From Acidobacteriaceae bacterium (lineage in GTDB: Bacteria > Acidobacteriota > Terriglobia > Terriglobales > SbA1), in contig PMHI01000252.1 of NCBI GenBank assembly GCA_003156615.1, positions 19,271 to 26,120 of the forward strand: a DNA stretch of 6,850 nucleotides, written 5' to 3'. This document shows positions 1 to 6,169 of the stretch, piece by piece. The translations under genes and the position numbers were made by a program. The notes under the pieces are model-generated. The model was not told the DNA's origin. It did not search any database and worked only from the letters and a program-made list of their open reading frames with translations. Positions within the stretch are counted from its first letter, which is position 1; each line of letters begins with the position of its first letter.

Positions 1-9
1 CCAATCCTT

Positions 10-14
10 GGAGG
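10..14 (+). promoter_or_regulatory. Shine-Dalgarno site of the parvulin-like gene
   Basis: GGAGG lies eight bases before the ATG at 23. It is the clearest ribosome binding site in the window. It decides the start: the in-frame TTG at 8 overlaps the site and would put four residues plus a Cys in front of an otherwise normal signal peptide. Confidence 0.8.
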
Positions 15-22
15 AATCTTGT

Positions 23-1306
23 ATGCGTAAGAGTTGGTTGGTGTGTGTGTTTTTGGGAACGCTGGCTTGGGGACAAGCGCAGCCGGCGGCCCCGGCTTCG
101 ACTCCGAAGGAGCCCGCGAAAGAGGCCGCCAAGCCAGAGGGGGCGCCGGCTGCGGAAGTGCCGATGAGTGCGCCTGTAATTACGATCAAGGGTGTTTCCT
201 GCCCTGAGTTCATGAAGCCGGCGACTGCGCCGACAGCCGCCGCGGGAAAAACGGCTACGGCCACGGGAAAGACGGCTGCCGCCGCGAAGAAACCGACGGA
301 GTGCCAGATCACGCGGGCGGAGTTCGAGAAGCTTACCAAGGTGGTGCAGCAAGGGCCGAATCCGCTGACTCCGCAACAAAAGCGCACATTTGCTGGCCAG
401 CTTCCCCAGGCTATCGCCATGTCGGAAGCAGCGAAAAAGAAGGGCCTGGATAAGGGCCAAGATTTCCAGGAGACGATGAAGTTCGTGAAAATCCGGGTTC
501 TGACGACGGAACTGCAGCGCAGTGTGCAGGAAGAGGCGGACAAAGTTCCGCCGCAGCAGATTGAGAAGTATTACAAGGAGAATCCCGAAGCGTTTGAGCA
601 GTTCTCTCTGGACCGGCTGTTTATCCCACGTTACAAGCAGCCGTCGGCTGAGGAAAAGGAACAAGCGAAAGGGAAAGAGACGGAGAAACTGACCGAAGAA
701 GAGCAGAAGGCCAAGGAGGCCGCGGACAAGGCGAAGCAGGAGAAAGGCGAAAAGGAGTTGAACGAGTTGGCCGAAAGCCTGCGGCAACGTGCAGTGGCAG
801 GCGAGGATTTCACCAAGCTGCAGAAGGAAGCGTTTGAAGCCGCGGGCACAAAGGTAGAGAACCCGACGGTAAACCTGCCCAAAGTGAGGCGCACGGGACT
901 GCCTCCGGCGCACGTTGCGGTGTTCGATCTGAAGGCGGGAGAAGTCTCACAAGTCATTAGCGACAATGGCGGCCACTACATCTACAAGGTGGTGAGCAAA
1001 GAAGTTCTCCCGCTGGACGACAAGATGACGGGTGAAATCCACACCAAGCTGAAGAGTGAGCGCTTGAAGGAAATGATGGACAAGTACACGAACTCGTTCC
1101 AGGCGACCACCAACGAGGCTTATTTTGGACCGGCACCAGCGCCAGGACAACAACAGCCAGGGCAACCGCGTATGCGTCCGCGTCCAGGGGCGCCGACACC
1201 GCCGCAAGCCCAGCCACAAGGTGCGGTACCACAAGCGCCGCCACCGGCTACCAACGCGCCAGCGCAGACTCCGGCCCCAACGACTCCTCCGTCCAAGCCG
1301 AACTAA
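23..1306 (+). CDS. Exported SurA/PpiC-like parvulin-type peptidyl-prolyl isomerase or chaperone
   Basis: 427 residues from the ATG at 23, chosen because GGAGG sits eight bases upstream. Residues 1-20 look like a Sec signal peptide (MRK, a hydrophobic stretch, then WGQAQ), so the protein should act in the periplasm or envelope. An Ala/Pro/Lys linker follows to about 93, interrupted by a short segment with Cys60; Cys94 comes after it and could pair with Cys60 (inference). Residues 95-190 are helical and resemble the SurA N-terminal region. The parvulin fold seems to span about 194-327: a strand at SLDRLFIP, a helix with the typical AGEDFTKL pattern (259-266), then LKAGEVSQVI (303-312) and GGHYIYKV. 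A Lys/Glu-rich coiled-coil-like insert (about 207-248) splits the domain after its first strand. Residues 368-427 are a Pro/Gln/Ala tail. By hand alignment both conserved parvulin histidines are replaced (Arg198, Tyr319), so chaperone activity without much isomerase activity is possible. The gene is followed 16 bases later by an SDR gene on the same strand. Confidence 0.8.
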   Translation: MRKSWLVCVFLGTLAWGQAQPAAPASTPKEPAKEAAKPEGAPAAEVPMSAPVITIKGVSCPEFMKPATAPTAAAGKTATATGKTAAAAKKPTECQITRAEFEKLTKVVQQGPNPLTPQQKRTFAGQLPQAIAMSEAAKKKGLDKGQDFQETMKFVKIRVLTTELQRSVQEEADKVPPQQIEKYYKENPEAFEQFSLDRLFIPRYKQPSAEEKEQAKGKETEKLTEEEQKAKEAADKAKQEKGEKELNELAESLRQRAVAGEDFTKLQKEAFEAAGTKVENPTVNLPKVRRTGLPPAHVAVFDLKAGEVSQVISDNGGHYIYKVVSKEVLPLDDKMTGEIHTKLKSERLKEMMDKYTNSFQATTNEAYFGPAPAPGQQQPGQPRMRPRPGAPTPPQAQPQGAVPQAPPPATNAPAQTPAPTTPPSKPN

Positions 1307-1322
1307 ACTAGGCCGAGGCTAA

Positions 1323-2402
1323 ATGGAAAGCCCGAAACCTGTTGTCGTGGTCACTGGCATCGCGGGAAACCTGGGATCCCGCCTACTCCCGCTGCTGAGG
1401 GATTTCTCAGTGATTGGGGTGGACCTTAGTCCGCCCCAAACCGACGTTCCGCTGCGGTTCGAGCCCATGGATCTGGGCGAGGAGTCCTGCACGCGAGCCC
1501 TTTACGAGATGTTGCACGACACGCAACCGGTTGCGGTGGTTCATCTTGCGTTCGTGATCGATCCGGTGCGCACGGGCGTGCTCGATACCGAGCGTATGTG
1601 GCAGATCAACGTGGCCGGCACGGCGCGGGTGATAGAGGCCGTCACGGAGGCAAACCGCACGGCGGATTCCGGAGTCAGGCAATTCATCTTTCCCAGCAGC
1701 GTTTCTGCCTATGGACCCAGCCTGCCGGCGCCGGCAACGGAAGAGTCTGTGATGGCGGCCCACACGCTGCCCTACGCGATTCATAAGAAGCAATCGGACG
1801 AAGTGGTACAGCAGCGCGCGCCCGCCCTGCGCGGGTGCAGCGTGTACATTCTGCGTCCTCACATTTTTGCCGGGGCCAGCGTGGAGAATTACTTGTTGGG
1901 AGCGTTTCGGGGCACCCCCAACGGTAAAGGCCCGCAGGCGGAGAAAATGCGGAGCGAGGGCAAACGGCTGCCCTGCATGCTGCCCCGCGGGCAACAGTAT
2001 CTCGACCACAAGATTCAGTTTGTGCACGTTGACGATATGGCGCGTCTGATCGCCCATATTCTGTACCGCGATCCGGAGTCGCAACGGCTCACCGTTCTGA
2101 ACGTCGCCGGTCGCGGCGAGCCGCTTACGTTCGGCCGCTGCATTGAGATGGCACAAGCGAAACTGGTGCGGGTTCCCGCAAAATGGGCAATGCGGTTGGT
2201 GCTGCAATATCTATGGAAGCGGCAGATCTCGTCGATTCCGCCGGAGGCGCTACCCTACATGACCGGCGAATACATCATGAATACGGACCGGTTGCGGAGC
2301 TTTCTGGGCGGGGAGTATGAGAGTGTGATGCGCTACACCATCACCGAAGCGTTTGCCGACAGTTTTAAGACGACTGCAGCGGCGGACCAGAGCGCCACGT
2401 AG
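1323..2402 (+). CDS. NAD(P)-dependent epimerase/dehydratase, extended SDR family
   Basis: 359 residues, a usual length for an extended short-chain dehydrogenase/reductase acting on a nucleotide sugar or related substrate in the cytoplasm. The N-terminal Rossmann motif is TGIAGNLG, with glycines at 12, 15 and 18. Asp34 at the end of the second strand favours NAD over NADP. HLAF (74-77), Asn96 in INVAGT, SSVSAYG (125-131) and the catalytic pair Tyr151/Lys155 in YAIHK are all in place. The C-terminal third (from about 230, HVDDMARLI) is the variable substrate domain, so the substrate cannot be read from the sequence. A modest GAGG (1315-1318) precedes the ATG by four bases. The 16-base gap after the parvulin-like gene suggests co-transcription and perhaps coupled translation. 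It converges on ubiE with 22 bases between stops. Family assignment is firm; specific function is unknown. Confidence 0.85.
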   Translation: MESPKPVVVVTGIAGNLGSRLLPLLRDFSVIGVDLSPPQTDVPLRFEPMDLGEESCTRALYEMLHDTQPVAVVHLAFVIDPVRTGVLDTERMWQINVAGTARVIEAVTEANRTADSGVRQFIFPSSVSAYGPSLPAPATEESVMAAHTLPYAIHKKQSDEVVQQRAPALRGCSVYILRPHIFAGASVENYLLGAFRGTPNGKGPQAEKMRSEGKRLPCMLPRGQQYLDHKIQFVHVDDMARLIAHILYRDPESQRLTVLNVAGRGEPLTFGRCIEMAQAKLVRVPAKWAMRLVLQYLWKRQISSIPPEALPYMTGEYIMNTDRLRSFLGGEYESVMRYTITEAFADSFKTTAAADQSAT

Positions 2403-2424
2403 GTCTTCTTTTGCCCGCCGGTTC

Positions 2425-3198
2425 TCACTTCTTTCCGCGATACAACCCGGCAATACCGAAAGTGTAAGGGGTCCAACTGCCTTGGCGGAAGCCGGCGCTG
2501 CGCATGCGGGCCAGCATTTCCTGCGGCTCGGGAAAGCGTTCGACGGAATTGGGGAGATAGGCGTAGGGTCCGCGCACGCCGGAAAGCAGTGTGCCGACAC
2601 GCGGCAGGATCTGCTTGAAGTAGAAGCGATAGAGGTGGCCGATGACGCCTTTGGGCTCGCTGAAGTCGAGGATGCCGCATTCGCCTCCGGGCCGCAAGAC
2701 GCGCGCGATCTCGCGCAGGCCGGCGTCGTAGTCCGCAAGATTGCGGAAGCCAAAGGCTGAGGTCACGAGGTCGAAGTGCTGGTCGGGAAACGGAAGGCAG
2801 AGCGCGTCGGCTTCGATCCAGCGCGGCATTGCAAGGCCGCTCTGTGAGGGCTTGTCGAGCGACTTCAGCCGGGCCCGCTGCAGCATGGCATGAGAGAAGT
2901 CGGCGCCCCAAAGCTGCGGATTGCAATTCCCTGCCTGTTTGCGCAGGGCGAAGGTCATGTCCCCGGTGCCGCAGCAGAGATCCAGAATGCGGGAGTCCGG
3001 CCGGTCAAAGATTTGCGCGAACGAGCGCGCGGTGCGGCGCCACCACAGGCGGTCGATGTTGAACGACAAAAAGTGGTTGAGCAGATCGTAACGGGGAGCG
3101 ATCGAGGTAAACATCTCGCGGACGGCGCGCGCCGCTGCGTCGGGATCGCGTGCGCCTTCGGGGGCGGCGCCGACTACGAGTTTGCGAGCAGTGGGCAT
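2425..3198 (-). CDS. ubiE: Demethylmenaquinone C-methyltransferase (UbiE/MenG)
   Basis: 257 residues, close to the family's usual 230-260. It transfers a methyl group from S-adenosylmethionine to demethylmenaquinol, the last step of menaquinone synthesis; family members in other bacteria also act on a ubiquinone precursor. The N-terminal family signature is clear: MFTSIAPRYDLLN (29-41), then LSFNIDRLWWRR. SAM-binding motif I is LDLCCGTGDMT (72-82), and Asp100 in GADFSHAML probably binds the SAM ribose. Further on come EADALCLPFPD, AFGFRNL, LRPGGE and LDFSEPKG, and the C-terminal signature YLPNSVERFPEP. The N-terminal 25 residues are poorly conserved in character and carry no clear Shine-Dalgarno in front of the ATG, so the exact start is less certain than the gene. 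No better start with a ribosome site was seen before Met29, and that one has none either. It lies downstream of aroB on the same strand across a 104-base spacer. A menaquinone-only role is inferred from the likely host. Confidence 0.95.
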   Translation of the reverse strand: MPTARKLVVGAAPEGARDPDAAARAVREMFTSIAPRYDLLNHFLSFNIDRLWWRRTARSFAQIFDRPDSRILDLCCGTGDMTFALRKQAGNCNPQLWGADFSHAMLQRARLKSLDKPSQSGLAMPRWIEADALCLPFPDQHFDLVTSAFGFRNLADYDAGLREIARVLRPGGECGILDFSEPKGVIGHLYRFYFKQILPRVGTLLSGVRGPYAYLPNSVERFPEPQEMLARMRSAGFRQGSWTPYTFGIAGLYRGKK

Positions 3199-3302
3199 GA
3201 TTGCCGCGGCTGGAATTGGCGATTGTTGATGGCTGATTAAAAGCTCTCGACCTCAGGCCTATGGCTCTTCAATCGTCAATCAATCATGATCAACCAACAA
3301 TT
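3199..3302. repeat. aroB-ubiE spacer with inverted heptamer arrays
   Basis: The spacer has a strict seven-base rhythm on both sides of a unique centre. The left array has ATTGGCG at 3215, ATTGTTG at 3222, ATGGCTG at 3229 and ATTAAAA at 3236. The right array is the inverse type: CAATCGT at 3270, CAATCAA at 3277, TCATGAT at 3284 and CAACCAA at 3291. Reverse-complemented, the right array reads as ATTG-type heptamers. Arms 3215-3238 and 3278-3301 align as an imperfect inverted repeat, about 17 of 24 by hand, around a 39-base centre. If aroB and ubiE are co-transcribed the mRNA could fold here. No clear ubiE promoter or Shine-Dalgarno was found in it. A TTTAAT hexamer on the minus strand, about 50 bases before ubiE, has no matching -35. 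Confidence 0.5.
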
Positions 3303-4412
3303 TCATTTTGCCCCATTCGCCGCGGACAGGCGGCGCAATTCCTCGACGGCACCGATTACGACGCTGTCGGGCACATCGGCGGCGATTTCGACCTTCCCGA
3401 TTTCCCGGGGCAGCACGAAGTGCACCACGCCACCTTGCGTTTTCTTGTCGGTCTGCAGGCGCGCGAGAATCTTGCGCGCGCTCACTTTGAGCTCCGGCAG
3501 GCGGCCGAGACTGAACACGGCGTCGGCAATGCGGCCGGCGGTCACGCTGTCGGTGCGGCCCACCGTGAGGGCAATGTTGGTCGCGGCGATTAGGCCCCAG
3601 GCGACCGCCTCGCCGTGGAGCAGGCTGCGGTAGCCGGTTTCGGCCTCCAGCGCGTGTCCGATGGTGTGACCGAGGTTGAGCACGCGGCGCAGGCCCCCTT
3701 CGCGTTCGTCGGCGGAGACGACTTCAGCCTTCAACTTTACGGACTGGGCGATGAGACCTTCCAGTTCCACCGGATCGCGCTTCAGGATCAGCGCGTGCTT
3801 CTGTTCGAAGCGCAGAAAAAGATCGAGATCCCCGATGATGCCGCACTTCAGCGCTTCGTACAGGCCCGCCTTAAACTCGCGGTCGGAGAGCGTATGGAGA
3901 ACTTCGGGATCAATGAGAACGGCCCGGGGATGATAGAACGCCCCGAGCAGGTTCTTCCCTGCCCCAAGATTCACCCCGGTCTTGCCGCCAACCGATGCAT
4001 CCACCTGGGCGAGGACCGTGGTTGGAACCTGCACCAGTTCCACGCCGCGCATGTAAAGGGACGCGAGCAGTCCGGTGACGTCGCCGACCACTCCGCCGCC
4101 CAGAGCGATCAGAACCGCCTTGCGGTCGGCGCCCAGGCGAGCCAATCTTTCGGCCAGCATTTCAATCGTCTTCAGCTTCTTGGCAGTTTCCCCGTCAGGC
4201 ATTTGGACTACTTGGGGCTTGAAGCCGGCAGAAGCCAGAGAGCGAATCAGCTTTGAACCCCAGCGGCGGCGCACTGGCGCAACGGTGACCACAAACACTT
4301 TGCCGGCTTGAGGCAGCAATTCGGCCAGCAAGGTTCCGGCCCGCGCCAGCGAGCCGTTCTCAATCCGGGCATGGTAAGGCCGCGGCGGGACATGGATAGT
4401 GACCTGCGCCAT
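3303..4412 (-). CDS. aroB: 3-dehydroquinate synthase
   Basis: 369 residues, normal for bacterial AroB. It converts DAHP to 3-dehydroquinate in the shikimate pathway, using NAD and a divalent metal (usually Zn) in the cytoplasm. The NAD-binding glycine-rich motif is GGGVVGD (105-111), followed by QVPTT (128-132), DASVGGKTGVN (138-148) and KNLLGAFYHP. The three metal ligands are Glu186 (in GLYEALKCG), His249 (in LGHTIGHALE) and His266 (in LLHGEAVAWG), with the spacing normal for the family. One small oddity is Val44 in VVTVAPV, where many AroB proteins have Asp or Asn near the NAD adenosine ribose (inference from memory of the family). The ATG at 4412 has only a GGGA four bases upstream and a TATTAT hexamer eight bases upstream, so the mRNA may be leaderless. 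It is divergent from nadB and followed by ubiE on the same strand; its product feeds chorismate and hence menaquinone. Confidence 0.97.
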   Translation of the reverse strand: MAQVTIHVPPRPYHARIENGSLARAGTLLAELLPQAGKVFVVTVAPVRRRWGSKLIRSLASAGFKPQVVQMPDGETAKKLKTIEMLAERLARLGADRKAVLIALGGGVVGDVTGLLASLYMRGVELVQVPTTVLAQVDASVGGKTGVNLGAGKNLLGAFYHPRAVLIDPEVLHTLSDREFKAGLYEALKCGIIGDLDLFLRFEQKHALILKRDPVELEGLIAQSVKLKAEVVSADEREGGLRRVLNLGHTIGHALEAETGYRSLLHGEAVAWGLIAATNIALTVGRTDSVTAGRIADAVFSLGRLPELKVSARKILARLQTDKKTQGGVVHFVLPREIGKVEIAADVPDSVVIGAVEELRRLSAANGAK

Positions 4413-4420
4413 GGAATCCC

Positions 4421-4426
4421 ATAATA
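4421..4426 (-). promoter_or_regulatory. Possible -10 element of aroB
   Basis: On the minus strand this reads TATTAT, five of six matches to TATAAT, ending eight bases before the aroB ATG. No convincing -35 lies 16-19 bases upstream. If used, transcription would begin at or within a base or two of the start codon. The promoter of aroB must lie in the 74-base gap or within nadB. Confidence 0.35.
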
Positions 4427-4445
4427 GCCTATGGCTGCCGCGACT

Positions 4446-4476
4446 TTGATCGCACGGCCCCGGAAAGTGGTACTAT
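4446..4476 (+). promoter_or_regulatory. Possible promoter of nadB
   Basis: TTGATC (4446-4451) and TACTAT (4471-4476) each match four of six consensus bases, with a long 19-base spacer. TACTAT fits the TANNNT form and ends ten bases before the nadB ATG at 4487. Transcription would start about three bases before or at the start codon, and no Shine-Dalgarno is present between them. Confidence 0.35.
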
Positions 4477-4486
4477 TTGCCCGTTT

Positions 4487-6070
4487 ATGAAAGGTCTTCC
4501 AGCCGAGACCGATTTCATCGTGATTGGCGCCGGGGTTGCGGGATTGCGGGCCGCGATCGAACTGGCGAGCGCGGGACGCGTGTTGCTTCTGGCTAAGAAA
4601 GAGGCAATGAGTTCCGGCGCGCAGTCTGTGCCAGACGGGATCACGCCCGCCCTCAGCGATGAAGATGAAGTGATTCTGCACTTGCAGGACACGCTGATCG
4701 CCGGCGACGGCCTGTGTCTTCTGCAGGCAGTGAAGATTCTGGTGGAAGAAGGGCCTGAGCGCATCGAGGAAGTGATCGCCTGGGGCAAGCAGTTGGCCCA
4801 CCATGGGACCAAGCTGACATTTGAAGCCGAAGCCTCATATACCCATAGCCATATTCTGCGCGCCCCAGGCGATTCAACGGAAAGAGAAGTCCTGCGCGCT
4901 CTCCATGCCAAGGTGCGCACGCATAAGAACATTTCTGTGCTCGAGTTCGAATTTTCCACCGGGCTTCGAACCGATCTCAAAAGTGGAGACCAGCGCGTGA
5001 CCGGGGTTTCGCTGATCAGCGAGAAGGGCTTGCCGGCAGAGGTGGCTTGTTCGGCGGTGTTGCTGGCCACGGGTGGTATGGGGCAACTCTATCGCAACAC
5101 AACCAATCCCGAAGCCGCCACGGGAGACGGTGTGGCCATGGCCTTCCACGCGGGTGCAGAGGTCAGCGACATGGAATTCATTCAGTTTCATCCCACGGTG
5201 CTGTACGTGAAGAAAGCGCCACATTTTCTGCTTTCGGAAGCGCTGCGCAGGGAAGGCGCCTATCTGAGGAACATCGAGATGGATCGCTTCATGGGGAAAT
5301 ACCATCCTCTGGCGGAGCAAGCGCCGGCCGACGTAGTGGGGCGGGCCATCATGCATGAAATGGAAGTCAGCCGCGCCAAAGATCCCTTCGTGTATCTCGA
5401 CCTTACACACCTGAATGCCGGCAGAATTCGGAAACGCTTTCCCCGTATCTCTGCGACGTGTATGAAGCACAACATTGACATTACGGAGGACGTGATTCCC
5501 GTTCGCCCCGGCGCGCACTTCTCGATAGGCGGGGTCCGCACCGATCTGAATGGCAAGACAAGTCTTGCTGGACTCTACGCCGCGGGCCAGGTAGCTGCGA
5601 CCGGCGTGCATGGCGCCAACCGGCTGGCCAGCAATTCGCTGCTCGAGAGCCTGGTGTATGGAGCGCGCGCGGGAAAGGCCATGCGAGACGAACTGAATCA
5701 CGGGCGCAGGCCTGAGACCGGAGAGAAGAAAACTGCGTCACAGAACGGGCCGGTGGACGCTGGAATCGAAGAGTTGATTGGCCAGATTCAGGGCGTCATG
5801 TGGAAGGACGCCGGCATTGTGCGCACGCGGGTTGGAATGCAGGAGGCAATCAAGACGCTGGAGGGGCTTTTCCCTAGAGTGGCGCACCCCCGCACGCGGC
5901 GCGCGTATGAGGCGGCAAACCTGCATATGGCCGGGCTGCTGGTGGTGCGTTCAGCGCTGGCGCGCGAGGAAAGTCGCGGCGCGCACTATCGCATTGACTA
6001 TCCCGGCCACGAGGACAAGCGGTTTCTGAAGCACTCGGTGATCCAGGGTGAGAGCCTCAAGTTTGTGTGA
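4487..6070 (+). CDS. nadB: L-aspartate oxidase (NadB), variant FAD loop
   Basis: 527 residues, the usual NadB length. It oxidises L-aspartate to iminoaspartate for quinolinate and NAD synthesis, using FAD and O2 or fumarate. The FAD Rossmann motif is IGAGVAGLRAA (13-23). Later family blocks are DTLIAGDGLC (68-77), ATGGMGQLY (194-202), TTNPEAATGDG, DMEFIQFHPT (228-237), DVVGRAI, AHFSIGGV (343-350) and HGANRLASNSLLES (375-388). By alignment to remembered E. coli NadB, the substrate and catalytic residues are kept: Glu115, His235, Arg286, His344 and Arg379. The C-terminal helical domain ends in the usual SRGAHYRIDYP (496-506). Two blocks are unusual: AQGGIA is replaced by AQSVPDGITPA (45-55), and the EGGHS-like block reads EASYT (115-119). 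The reading frame is intact, so this looks like divergence rather than decay. No Shine-Dalgarno precedes the ATG. A related succinate dehydrogenase/fumarate reductase-type flavoprotein is less likely because of the length and C-terminus. nadA and nadC are not in the window. Confidence 0.9.
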   Translation: MKGLPAETDFIVIGAGVAGLRAAIELASAGRVLLLAKKEAMSSGAQSVPDGITPALSDEDEVILHLQDTLIAGDGLCLLQAVKILVEEGPERIEEVIAWGKQLAHHGTKLTFEAEASYTHSHILRAPGDSTEREVLRALHAKVRTHKNISVLEFEFSTGLRTDLKSGDQRVTGVSLISEKGLPAEVACSAVLLATGGMGQLYRNTTNPEAATGDGVAMAFHAGAEVSDMEFIQFHPTVLYVKKAPHFLLSEALRREGAYLRNIEMDRFMGKYHPLAEQAPADVVGRAIMHEMEVSRAKDPFVYLDLTHLNAGRIRKRFPRISATCMKHNIDITEDVIPVRPGAHFSIGGVRTDLNGKTSLAGLYAAGQVAATGVHGANRLASNSLLESLVYGARAGKAMRDELNHGRRPETGEKKTASQNGPVDAGIEELIGQIQGVMWKDAGIVRTRVGMQEAIKTLEGLFPRVAHPRTRRAYEAANLHMAGLLVVRSALAREESRGAHYRIDYPGHEDKRFLKHSVIQGESLKFV

Positions 6071-6169
6071 GCGAGAAATTGCTGGTTGTTGATTTTTAAT
6101 TGCTGATTCAAATGCCGCTGGAGGTTCCAGGTTTGTTCAGGCGTTCCACAATCGGCAATCGAGAGCTTG
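6071..6169. repeat. nadB-terC convergent spacer with inverted heptamer arrays
   Basis: Directly after the nadB stop the left array runs in exact seven-base phase: ATTGCTG at 6078, GTTGTTG at 6085, ATTTTTA at 6092, ATTGCTG at 6099, ATTCAAA at 6106. The inverse array is CAATCGG at 6149 and CAATCGA at 6156. ATTGCTGATT (6099-6108) and AATCGGCAAT (6150-6159) pair over ten bases with one G-U, enclosing 41 bases. A five-base stem CTGGA/TCCAG (6118-6130) with a three-base loop lies inside. The element sits between two converging genes, so it could end transcripts from both sides, but there is no classic GC stem with a U run. Confidence 0.5.

Noticed and set aside
8..22. TTG start five codons before the ATG of the parvulin-like gene
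   Set aside because: It overlaps the GGAGG ribosome site and would place acidic residues and a Cys before a good signal peptide; the ATG at 23 is far better.
1407..2207. Long minus-strand open frame opposite the epimerase gene
   Set aside because: It lies wholly inside a gene with clear SDR motifs, and its translation is Arg/His-rich without any recognisable domain; it is a GC-rich antisense shadow.
2381..2419. GGCGG/CCGCC pairing as a terminator between the epimerase gene and ubiE
   Set aside because: Only five base pairs enclose 29 bases, with no following U run on either strand.
3215..3304. CRISPR-like array from the regular repeats
   Set aside because: The units are seven bases with no unique spacers between them and no cas genes nearby.
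4426..4436. AGCC-TAT-GGCT inverted repeat as an operator between aroB and nadB
   Set aside because: Four-base arms are too short to stand out; a related GCCTATGGCT also occurs at 3257-3266, but two copies of a ten-base string give weak support.
4874..5701. Long minus-strand open frame opposite nadB
   Set aside because: It is fully covered by conserved NadB blocks on the plus strand, and its own translation has no family features.
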